A DNA stretch of 64,000 nt from Haemonchus contortus (lineage: Eukaryota > Nematoda > Chromadorea > Rhabditida > Trichostrongylidae): the NCBI GenBank assembly GCA_000469685.2, contig LS997563.1:15427940-15491939 (forward strand). Direction: 5' to 3'. The position numbers were made by a program, and so were the translations under genes. Positions 45,827-54,779 of the stretch are shown one piece after another. The notes beneath the pieces were generated by a model. It did not search any database and was not told where the DNA came from. It worked only from the letters and a program-made list of their open reading frames with translations. The first letter of the stretch is position 1, and each line of letters starts with the position of its first letter.

Positions 45827-46387
45827 AGGCACCGTTCACGATAAAAAAAGTTATTGAGTTCTTACCTTATTAATACTCAGCGGCCCCCGTGGGTTGTAGA
45901 AGGGTCCTTCTCACTTCCGCAATTTCGACTTCGAGGGCATAGTGGCGGGCCAGTTGTTTTCGTAATTCGCATCTCCGCCCCTCGACCGACGTCACCTTAG
46001 ACGAGTGTCGAGACGACACAGTGTCATGTAATCGCGTCAGGACCCACCCTGAACTGCAAATTGGCAAATTGCCAGAGACGCAATGTGTTGTCTGCTATTG
46101 CATTGCGTCTCTGGCAATTTGCCAATTTGCAATTCAGTATGGGTCCTGACGCGATTACATGACACTGTGTCGTCTCGACACTCGTCTAACGTGACACCGA
46201 TCGTCACTAACCGACGCTCTTTCAATGTGAAACTCGTCCAGCCCCCTTTCCAGCTCTTTTTTTGGCCCTTTGTAATTCTTTTTGTTCGTCGTTTTTTGCG
46301 CTTTTTTCGTTGTTATCGCTTCATTTTAGAGTAGTTCTATCAATTCCCGTCAAAAAAGGGTACCCTAACTTTTTGTGAATGGTGCCT
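45827..46387. mobile_element. TTAA-type MITE with a long internal hairpin (561 bp)
   Basis: The ends AGGCACCGTTCACGATAA and AGGCACCATTCACAAAAA (inverted) are flanked by TTAA on both sides (45823-45826 and 46388-46391). It belongs to the same family as 41654-42148. Its middle is a near-perfect palindrome (45991-46195). Frames that read open through the hairpin on both strands are by-products of the symmetry. Confidence 0.85.
45991..46195. repeat. Near-perfect ~95 bp-arm hairpin
   Basis: The left arm GTCACCTTAGACGAGTGTCG... to GAGACGCAATG (45991-46084) is mirrored by the right arm CATTGCGTCTC... to CTCGTCTAACGTGAC (46101-46195). Only a few mismatches interrupt the arms, with a loop of about 16 bases. 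Transcribed, it would form a dsRNA-like stem of about 95 bp. Confidence 0.9.
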
Positions 46388-46801
46388 TTAATGAAAGATC
46401 AAGACTGGTGCTGAAGAGATATTCACGATTTATAATAGCTTCCAATCCTCCTACGAAATTCCCGGACCACAGTGTGATGGGTAGCAATAGATATATGTAT
46501 GTAGTTCATACTGGAGAGGAGAGCCTGCGCTTCAAAACGCACTACTGTTTCTGCTTCTGAGAAATCACTGAAAAAAGCCCGGGCTGGAGTTCCTCAAGAA
46601 ACTCTGCGTGCCACCGTCGATTCGTAGACGAAGCGTCTTCGAGCTGTAAGTAGTACAGAAGACGGTTATATAAGATGTTTAATGTTTTCGTTGTGTAGAT
46701 GCGATGCATAGTAAACAACCCACATGAATTCACTATGTATCAATCTGAGCTGCGGTTTCTGTAGCCCAATTCTTTCGTTACCATATTTATGGCGCACCCT
46801 G

Positions 46802-47242
46802 TATAGTCATTGAGATATTACGAGAAGAAACCTAGGTACTTTCGCAAGGTTTGTGTTCATTCTGGCTTTGCAGGCGGTAAAAACTTCAACTAGCGATCAT
46901 ATTACCGCCCGGTTGACCTCAGCATAGCTGTTCCAGTATATAATTCTTATCTTCAAGGGCCCCGAATGTTGTACGGATGCCTACTGCAAACGCTGTCTCC
47001 AAAATTCTAGGCTACATTTCTTCAAAAACCGAACTCTAATTCCAAGCCATGATTAGATATGATGGAGAGAATAAGGTCTTGAGACTACCATTATACGAGA
47101 AATGTTTTAAATTTAGTGAGCCAATAAAAGCTCAACTTGAATCCAGCGAGCCAATTAAAGGTCTTCCTCGTGGAACGATTGCACCCACAGTGGGTGCCAG
47201 GGAGTCGCGATAAAAGGGAACGTGGTCTCACGGGCGCACTAG
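46802..47242. other. No supported gene
   Basis: No motif, repeat or credible exon was recognised between the mariner relic and the GC-rich MITE. Confidence 0.4.
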
Positions 47243-47523
47243 GGTGCGCTTTGTTGCGCGCGTCCGTCAAAACTAGGTCACGCCGCAGCCGTCGCATGCG
47301 ACGCGTCAGCGCGCGATCTTTGAGCAGTTGTCTGTGGGGCATACGATTTGCGCTTGGTCCACAGCAGTCAGCTAAAGGAAAGATATCACAGACAAATGCA
47401 AATCATTTGCTCCACTGACACTCGGTGGTAATGTAATGTTAGGTAAAGACCTCAGTTGGGGTCCGCGCGCGGAGTAGGCGGGGTGACCTACTTTCGACGG
47501 ACGCGCGCAACGGACGTTCTCCG
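47243..47523. mobile_element. GC-rich MITE, copy 1
   Basis: Inverted ends GTTGCGCGCGTCCGTC(A/G)AAA and complement lie at 47253 and up to 47511, extended outward by GGGTGCGCTT and GACGTTCTCCG. Internal wording includes TTTGCGCTTG, ATTTGCTCCACTGACA and GTAATGTAATGT. The copy at 50592-50883 is in the opposite orientation and matches over the whole length, including the outer extensions. Confidence 0.8.
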
Positions 47524-47727
47524 GCGCACTACGTCGAAGTGTGAATTTCGTCAAAGGGTCAGTGATTATTGCACTTATCACACTCCATTCACGTGTGACC
47601 GAAGTTTCTGCCAAACGTGTATTGCGGATTTGGCAGAACGCCTTCATGACTAACAATCTAGTACATAAATAAAAATGTCTACCTCAAGCCTCAAAACGGC
47701 CTGAAATCAATGGATCAAAATGCTTTG

Positions 47728-48052
47728 GTACGGGAAGCTTTTAGTGTTCCAGCTATCTAGAACACAAATTCGAGCTAAATCACCGCAGCCCATTATGAAA
47801 AGGAATTCTTACTTAGAAAGATGTAGCAATAACAGACGACAAATAATTACACGGAGCACTCAAACTGGAAACAGAGCAATACTCTCTCCAGCTAATCGTT
47901 TGAACATCCGGAAGCAGTCTACACATCCTTGTTTTTTTCAAGAGTCAACTGCGTCTCTGCCTCCTCCACTCGATGATTACGATTCCCGTGCAGCTTGCGA
48001 AGAATTTTCTCCTTCTGCTTCCGTAACTGAAGAAAAAGCTACGGCTGAATAA
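47728..48052 (+). CDS. Possible terminal exon of an unknown gene
   Basis: An open frame follows a possible acceptor (AAGCTTTTAG at about 47744) and ends in a TAA. The last 85 residues start MKRNSYLERCSNNRRQI and include RSTQTGNRAILSPANRLN and an acidic, Ser/Pro-rich tail (SLPPPLDDYDS..., EEFSPSASVTEEKATAE). Composition looks more like protein than chance, but no upstream exon or family could be identified. It could be the C-terminus of a cytoskeletal or regulatory protein, or chance. Confidence 0.3.
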
Positions 48053-48444
48053 AGAAACGCTCTTTGCAGTCAAGACGAACATTGTTCACTATCAAAGCTA
48101 ACTGGTCAAGGAGCAAAAAACGATGTAGAATAAACTACCACAAGCAACAGATTCACCCGACCTTTTCGACTTAGAATGGAAGTAGTTAAAAGTAAAAAGG
48201 CATGAAATAAATACACGATAGGAAAGCAGTTGACGGAATTAAGGTAGAAAATCCGGTCACGACAGTATGTAACTGGTCTCATCGAAAAAGAGATCAAAGT
48301 TCTTATGGAACTTTGAATGAAGACCCGGATATATTGACAGAGTTTAGTATACTGTAAAGATTATAGGAGAGAAAACTGCTGGCCTTCCCAAAAAAAAGTT
48401 ATTGCACCTCAAAATTGCTTAGAGGTTATTTCAGTTGTGGTATG
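48053..48444. other. No supported gene
   Basis: Nothing recognisable on either strand. Confidence 0.4.
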
Positions 48445-48690
48445 GGTACATTCACCCAGAACTGGGAGGACGCGGCAAACCGCGCGGCGAAATTCGTGGT
48501 GATTAAAACGGCTTTGGCGCCTATCATTGGGGCACGGATTTCAACTAGATTGGATGGGTAGAGCCATCTGATGCTACTTATCCATCCCACTTCAAATTTG
48601 TGCCCCAATAATAGGCGCCAGAGTCGTTTTAATCACCACAAAATTCGCCGCACGGTTTGCCTCCTCCATCCAGTTCTGGGTGAATGTTCC
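48445..48690. mobile_element. Foldback MITE, family G copy 2
   Basis: Arms ACATTCACCCAGAACTGG... and ...CCAGTTCTGGGTGAATGT are inverted. The stem continues through AAACCGCGCGGCGAA(A)TTCGTGG, GATTAAAACG and GGCGCC(T)ATTATTGGGGCAC to a centre near 48565. It shares the central region with the copy at 23076-23313, while the outermost bases differ. Confidence 0.85.
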
Positions 48691-48737
48691 GTCCCCCTTT
48701 CAGTTGAAGCGCGCTGGTGATCGCGACACCGCAAACG

Positions 48738-48812
48738 CCTGTGGTCCAGAGGTAGTACCCTATCTTGCCGAATGAAAGTTTTTTGGTTTGATTCCTGCCG
48801 CAACAGTAGTTT
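48738..48812 (+). repeat. tRNA-like sequence (pseudogene or SINE head)
   Basis: GTGGTCCAGAGGTAGTACC resembles a D-arm/A-box and TTTTGGTTTGATTCCTGCC a T-arm/B-box at tRNA spacing. The anticodon arm and acceptor stem do not pair convincingly, so it is not a functional tRNA. It sits directly in front of the GC-box tandem repeats and may have given rise to a local pol III unit. Confidence 0.3.
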
Positions 48813-48825
48813 CTACATCAGCGCT

Positions 48826-49400
48826 CACAATGGGCGGGGTTTGCGCAAAAACTCACAACTCCTGTCCCCGTGATCCTAGAGCACGCAAACTTGGTAGGAG
48901 TACGGGCGGCAAGATAGGAGCACTAATGGTGGGTGAGAGGACCAGACTCCGCCCACAATGGGAGGGGTTTGTGAAAAACTCACACTCCTATCCCCAGGAT
49001 CCTAGAGCACTCAAACTTGGTAGGAGTACGGGCGGCAAGATGGGAACACTAATGATGAGCAGCAGTACCAGAGTCCGCCCACTGGGCGGAGCTTGAGCGG
49101 AAATTCATAACTTGTGTCCCCGTGGACTTAGAGCCTTCGAATTTGGTAGGAGTTATGGAACAAGATGGGAACACTCACTGTAGGTGGCAGGACCAGATCC
49201 CGCCCATAGGAGGCGGGGATTGCGCGAAAATGTCAATTTGGCCCTAGAGCGTTCAAACTTGGTAAGAGTGCAGGCGACAGGATGGGAACACTCAGTATAG
49301 AGGCAGGAAAGGGCATTGCTCACATGGGCGTGGTTTGCGCGAAAGTTGACTATTTGGCCATAGGGCGTTCAGAGTATTCCAATTTCACGGAAATTTCATG
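48826..49400 (+). repeat. Tandem repeat, ~136 bp unit with GGGCGGGG box (array 1)
   Basis: Four to five imperfect units. Each holds a GC box (ATGGGCGGGGTTTGCGC or variant), an AAACTCACA-type spacer, CCTAGAGC(A/G)(C/T)(G/T)CAAACTTGG, TAGGAGTACGGGCGGCAAGA, GGGAACACT and a GG(A/C)AGGACCAGA(C/T)(T/C)CCGCCCA block. Identity falls toward the right end. The frame 48788-49096 simply follows the repeat. Confidence 0.85.
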
Positions 49401-50591
49401 GAGGTGCGCCTTCTTGGCCCATCTGTCCTATTTTCTCCGTATAATCGCCTTTGTGATATTATACGATTTTCTTACTGGACACAGCGAAGATGGCTACAGA
49501 AAAAATCGCTCCCAATTCGGAGCTAACACTGAGGGTGTAGAGCTTTCAAGGAGAAACGAGAATTCGAAGAGTTATTTACGCATAGCAAATTTCACACAGG
49601 AAGGACCCGTAAGAAGGAGGGAAGCCCGGCGTTAGCCGGGCGGCCCGACTGGTGAGCTTATATAGGGCTAACTATGTGGGCTTCAACAAAACTCATACAA
49701 CGTACTTACTGCGTCGAACAACTCGTCCGAATCATTCAGCTTCTGGATTTACGATTAACTAGCGGCAGTGTTACAGCTGCTTTGTACCTGCTAGCAATGT
49801 ATCCACTGGAGCGATTATCGCGTCCCAAATCAACTGCTCATAAATCATTTTCCCTAATTTCGATTTCACCAACCGGATACCCCAATTAATGCCAGGCGCT
49901 CCCAGTCTCGTATTAATATCGCCTGCTGCCTACTTCCCTGCCAGATTTGGTACAGTAAGACAGAAGGTATAAACTTCCCACCAAGCACACACACACACAC
50001 TCGACACCCTCGGTGAGCGCATCTCCCGTTATAAGTGGGACCTGCATAGCATATGTGCGTTCAAGCAACTTCGTTTACTTCCCCCTCTTCTCAACTTGAC
50101 TGCGCGAATTCACTCTGATTGGCTGCTACGCACGCTCCCCCCCCCCCCCGGGTAACGGATATTCTCCGCTAACGTGGCATTCTCCCTTGCGGCATGCGGC
50201 AAATGTCACTGCATCTACCTTACTGACCCCGCCTCCCGCCAATCGATAGGACGCAATATTTTTCCTTGACTGGCTTGCTTTTTCATTGGATTTTATCGTT
50301 TTTCTTCTGTTTCTTTTTGGTTTTCATGTTTATTAGACTTGATAAATTAAAATGACTCCTCCTATATAAACGACGATCAAGACCGCATAGGAATTGAAAA
50401 GAGCGGCCAGCCAATTCGAATAATTAAAGGACTCCCTACCTCATAAATTGCGCGCTCCAATCTTCCATCGCAATCCTGCGATAGGCGGCGGGTGCGGCGT
50501 GTGCGACCGTATTAGGGGAGTAGCTCCCGGACCCCCCCCCTACACCTCTCGCGGGCGGAACCCAGATCGTTCACTTTTAACCACCTACCAT
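49401..50591. other. No supported gene; short repeats and homopolymers
   Basis: A GCCCGGCGTTAGCCGGGC mini-hairpin lies at 49625-49642, a (CA)n run at about 49987-50002 and a poly-C run at about 50140-50150. Short frames (49282-49635, 49674-49889) show no domain. Confidence 0.4.
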
Positions 50592-50883
50592 CGGAGAACG
50601 TCCGTTGCGCGCGTCCGTCGAAAGTAGGTCACCCCGTCCATTCCGAGCGCGGCGCACCACAATGAGGTTTCGAGATGACATTACAGTACCACCAAATGTC
50701 AGTGGAGCGAATGATTTGCATTTGCCTATGTTGTCTTCTCTTTGGCTGACTGACGCGGATCAAGCGCAAAAGGTATGCCCCAGTGACAATTGCGACGACT
50801 GTCAAGTGTCGCGGACTGACTCGCCGCGTGCGACGGCTGCAGCGTGACCTAGTTTCGACGGACGCGCGCAACGAAGCGCACCC
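50592..50883. mobile_element. GC-rich MITE, copy 2 (inverted relative to copy 1)
   Basis: Starts CGGAGAACGTCCGTTGCGCG and ends GCGCGCAACGAAGCGCACCC, the reverse complement of the ends of the copy at 47243-47523. The interior (TTTGGCTGACTGACGCGGAT, CAAGCGCAAA, TTGCATTTG) also matches in reverse. Confidence 0.85.
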
Positions 50884-50934
50884 CTACTATCAGTATCCTT
50901 ATCCCATGTCTGAAGTAACAATTTTCACTAACAA

Positions 50935-51185
50935 TCCGCCTCTGTGGGCGGAGTCTAGTCCCGCCACCTAACACCATCCCATCCTGCCGCCTGTACGCTG
51001 AACGTTCTCGGTTTACCACAACAGGACTATGAGTTTCCGGCGATACATTTATCTCCTATACGCCCCGCGCCCTAAGGGTGAAGTCTAGTCCTGCTACCTA
51101 CCATAAGGTTCCATCTTGCTGTCTATACTCTTACCAAGCTCGAACCTTTTAGGTTGACGGAACAGGAGCTCTGGATTTCCGGTCA
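50935..51185 (-). repeat. GC-box tandem repeat, array 1 family, inverted (two units)
   Basis: Read on the minus strand, two units show the order seen at 48826-49400: AACCTTT/ACGTTCAGCG-type CAAGCTTGGTAAGAGT, AGACAGCAAGATGG, GGTAGG(T)AGCAGGACTAGAC and CCGCCCA(C) or a decayed form. The orientation is opposite to array 1, with the inverted MITE pair between them. Confidence 0.65.
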
Positions 51186-51253
51186 AGCGTACACACATAC
51201 ACACAACACATACGCAAACAAACCAACACACACACTTAGCGCGCTATATATAA

Positions 51254-52030
51254 GACAGCCCTTACCTTCTAAATTGGGCTGAAGTCGTAGCGAATTTATC
51301 TGGCCAAAGAAGAATTCTGGCCAGAGAAGTATAGCCTCACAAGAGAATAACATGTTGTCAAGAATTGCTGAGTACAACAAATGGAGAAAAAGAAAGCACA
51401 AGATGTTAAGCAAGGAAAAGTTCATTAGCACTTTTTCGATAGAATTTGTTTCTCGCGAGCTCAGAAAATTTGAGCCTTAGAAAATGCATCTGAATCATAG
51501 ATATAAGCAGGATATCTGGCAGGTAGTCACAGGCTAGTTTATCCAAGAACAATGGAAGAAGATGTTCGAATCATGCGAACTACACTTCTACTCTGTGATG
51601 ATAGCAGAGCGGTAGCTATCGGGAAAACACGAATATCCGGCTTACACTGAACTTCAAGATGAACCAAATCTTCTATAAATCCAATGATTGTAACCAGTGA
51701 AAAAAGCAGGGTTCAACAAATGATATGATTGATGTCAAAATAGAAAATTTGCAGCAAATGCTTTTGAATAGAATGAAGGATGGCAAGCCATTTCAAGATT
51801 AGGATGGATAAATAATCAAGCATGTAGTCAAGAGCTACTTACAGAAAAAAGCTGACCTTTTCTTGCTTTTTGAAGGACTTCTGAATTTTGTATTGCATCA
51901 CTAATGTGAACATCAACATTGCTAGGCAGGCCAACGCCAAGTACTGGACGAACAGCATCGGTTCACGCATTATGAACATAACAACTCGAACGGCATTCTC
52001 TTTCAACCAATGCATTTGAACCATATGTCT
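51254..52030 (-). CDS. Possible exons of a minus-strand membrane protein gene
   Basis: One candidate exon (about 52030-51846) encodes WLKENAVRVVMFIMREPMLF then VQYLALACLAMLMFTLVM, a likely membrane segment, followed by the basic YKIQKSFKKQEK. It reaches a strong donor TCT/GTAAGT near 51845. A second (about 51370-51270) follows a TACTCAG acceptor and encodes AILDNMLFSCEAILLWPEFF then FGQINSLRLQPN before GAAG/GTAAGG. Start, end and joining phases are not resolved, and I do not recognise the family. Treat as a lead only. Confidence 0.25.
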
Positions 52031-52326
52031 GTTCTAAAAAATACAACGATTCCTCTGAAGCACATGATGTTTGAAACACATCGCCGGCACCCAAAAATGA
52101 GTTTGAAAATGCTCGGAAAGGTAGAACCGAAGTTCTTAGATTAGTTCCAGGTAATTCACTCATTTGTTCCGTTCATTCTATGCGATTTATGACAAAATCT
52201 GACGGGCGTCTGTCTGCGAGAAAAACATGAGCAGCACCCAGAAACACCAAAGGGCAAGTTTTGAGCTATCTATTCTATTCTATTTCAAGTTCTTAATTGA
52301 TTAATAATCTCCGAGAATTCTGGCAT

Positions 52327-52424
52327 TGAAAAGTTTAGATAAATAGAACTCTCCGAGATTCTATCTATCCATACTTTTGATCCATATCCATATCTCGGAG
52401 AGTTCTACTTATCTAAACTTTTCA
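52327..52424. repeat. Inverted repeat, 32 bp arms
   Basis: TGAAAAGTTTAGATAAATAG...CTCCGAGA (52327-52358) is mirrored by TCTCGGAGAG... to AAACTTTTCA (52393-52424) with one mismatch and a 34-base spacer. It could form a hairpin. No associated gene is clear. Confidence 0.85.
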
Positions 52425-52664
52425 TTTTGGAAGTTGTTCGAGCTTCATTGAATTGTTTAACGAAGTTAGATTTCGCTCCTACAACCATTGTACAGCCTTG
52501 TGGAAATACCATCGTGTTATATACATATGTGCCACACCGTGCTCGATGCTCGATCTCAGCCCCGAGATCGTAAATCTGCGCATGGATACATCGTATACGT
52601 GCTATCACGATGCAATGGCTCCTGCATCATTGCACTGACCTTACCTCGGTTACTAGTCAGATAG

Positions 52665-52874
52665 GCTGCTTTCATAGTCCACGACCAGCCGGTCGCAGAC
52701 CCATCTCGCGAGCGACTAGTCGCTCCACTGATCGCGCGATCTGCTCGGGACTGTCCACAGCGGCACCCATAACTAGCGCGGCCTCCTCGACCGATCACAC
52801 GACCGGTGGCGCGATCAGTCGAGCGACCAGTCGCGCGACTGGTCGCTCGCAAAATCGTGTACTATGAAAGATGC
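52665..52874. mobile_element. Palindromic 12-mer element, copy 1 (210 bp)
   Basis: Ends CTTTCATAGTCCACGACC and a complementary ACTATGAAAGATGC enclose decayed GACCGGTC/GCGC repeats. The middle TAACTAGCGCGGCCTCCTCGA... is shared with copy 2. Flanks GATAG (52660-52664) and CATAG (52875-52879) suggest a 5 bp duplication. The left end is damaged (GCTGC for GCATC). Confidence 0.8.
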
Positions 52875-53039
52875 CATAGCGGCTGCCTGTTAAAACATAA
52901 ACGTACGTCTAACACTCGACCACTTTATCTTATTCCATATATCTTTGGGTCTTTTCGTGTCTCGTTCTTTGTCTTGTGATATTGCGATAAAAGTTATTAT
53001 AATTCCTCAAATAAGACCCTCACTAAAATTGAAGTTAGG

Positions 53040-54000
53040 TTAATCGGGGTCAATCAGGCTGACTGTTCATACGATGAATCTGTACGAGAGATTGGTCGAC
53101 TCATAATCGAAAGAACACATCCAAATCCCACACAGCAGTTCGGCTTCGTCCCAGAGAGGTCTGCAACGGATGCTACCTTCACAACCCGACAAGCGACGGA
53201 GAAGTATGGAGAAAAGAGTAGATTCTACTCCCTAGCCCTCCTCTATGAAGAATAGGTTTTCGACCGCCTCCTGCTGCAAACCCTTTGAAAACGCTCCGAG
53301 AACGTTTCAACCCACCGAATCTCCCTGATCAAGGACATGTACGATGAGTCCAAGTCAGCAAGGCAGACTCCATACAGTCTAATTGGAGCAATACATAGAC
53401 GTCTCAGTAAGGGTACACCAAGGACCAGCTCTAAGACCGTTCCTCTTCCTGTTCAAGTGGATGCCATCATAGACGGACCCCAGGCTGGACCACTGAAGGC
53501 CATCCTTTACGCTGGTTACATCGCTCTGGTAGCAGAGAGCAGAGAAGAACACCGGAACAAGCAGCAAAAATAACCGAAAGCGCTGACGAATAATGGCATT
53601 TGGCTAGACGTGAAGGATACTACCTTAGGTTCGAAGAGTGAACAAAGAGAATCTTGCGCGATCTTGCGTAAGCCTTCGAAAGAGCCCTGCACTTCTCATA
53701 TTTAGGATGTGATCTATCCACTGATGTAGCGTGGACCAGGCTATAAAAGCCCGAATAAACGCTGCTTGCATGAAGGGGAGAGCGACCACGAGGAGCCCCA
53801 GCAAAGAATGGCATGACGTGATCAGGAAGGATTTCGCTGAAGCTAAAGTAATGGCAGAAGATGCATCCGATAGAAGGTAGTGAAGACGACTGACCAGAGC
53901 AGTGGTCTTCACTACCTTGCGACGGACGGGATCAACGCCAGACAGAAGATTCGATCGAGCTCGATCGAAACTGAAGAAAACCACTAGACGCGTATGCCAC
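53040..54000 (+). mobile_element. Non-LTR (RTE-like) reverse transcriptase relic
   Basis: Frames give QFGFVPERSATDATFTTRQA, then YDESKSARQTPY and the SLIGAIHRRLSKGTPRTSSK region, then AILYAGYIALVAESREE (the YADDI box read as YAGYI), and on the minus-reading DNA FSYLGCDLSTD-like wording near 53695 (plus frame). This is the order of an RTE/BovB-type RT palm and thumb. The catalytic DD is lost and frames shift several times. Confidence 0.65.
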
Positions 54001-54049
54001 AATCTCCATGTATCGGGCAAACAATCCTTACTATATATAAACCACATCG

Positions 54050-54633
54050 GCATCTTTCATAGTCCACGACCGGTCGCGCGACCAGTCGCGCGATCGATCG
54101 CGCGACCGGTCGCTAGCGACTGGCGACCAGTCGCGCGATCGGTCGCGCGATCGATCGCGCGATCAGTCGCGCGACCGGTCGCGCGACCGGTCGCGCGACT
54201 GGTCGCGACCCACCAGCGACCGGTCGCGCGACCGGTCGCGCGATCGATCGCGCGACCGATCGCGCGACCGATCGCGCGACTGGTCGCCAGTCGCTAGCGA
54301 CTGGTCGCTCGACTGGTCACTTGACTGATCGCGCCACTGGTCGCTCGATCGGTCGAGGAGGCCGCGCTAGTTATGGGTGCCGCCGTGGACGGTCCCGCGC
54401 GATCAGTCAAGTGACCAGTCGAGCGACCAGTCGCTAGCGACTGGCGACCAGTCGCGCGATCGGTCGCGCGATCGGTCGCGCGATCGATCGCGCGATCGGT
54501 CGCGCGACCGGTCGCTGGTGGGTCGCGACCAGTCGCGCGACCGGTCGCGCGACTGATCGCCAGTCGCTAGCGACCGGTCGCGCGATCGATCGCGCGACTG
54601 GTCGCGCGACCGGTCGTGGACTATGAAAGATGC
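54050..54633. mobile_element. Palindromic 12-mer element, copy 2 (584 bp)
   Basis: The ends GCATCTTTCATAGTCCACGA and complement are flanked by CATCG (54045-54049) and CATCC (54634-54638). The inside is a run of about 45 units of GCGCGA(C/T)C(A/G)(A/G)TC, a 12-mer that is its own reverse complement when read circularly. The central spacer (about 54355-54400: GGCCGCGCTAGTTATGGGTG) is non-repetitive, and the two halves mirror each other, for example CGCCAGTCGCTAGCGACTGG on both sides. Because the unit is a multiple of three, both strands read open as tetrapeptide repeats (RPVA, RSIA, RSRD); these are not genes. Confidence 0.9.
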
Positions 54634-54779
54634 CATCCTTGGTGTGTCTGTTTGTTTGTCTGTCTGTTTGTCTGTTTGTCGTCACAAATTTCAGTATCAT
54701 CTGAAGAAACACCTGGAGAAGTCGGGTCAAGTTTGGAATGGGTTGAGCGTAGGGTAAGTGCAACAGAGCACATGTGAGC

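Larger units (their letters stand above)
45005..46801 (+). mobile_element. Mariner-like element relic (1797 bp) with nested MITE
   Basis: The terminal repeats CAGGGT(A/G)CGCCATAAATATGG are inverted at the two ends and flanked by TA on both sides (45003-45004, 46802-46803). Near the left end decayed frames give RAPGEIAPRFTFP and VNDKFQNDR (helix-turn-helix wording); near the right end EKSLKKARAGVPQETLRATV then VDSFVDE, the transposase C-terminus. A TTAA-type MITE occupies 45827-46387, so the element was already present when the MITE arrived. Confidence 0.75.
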
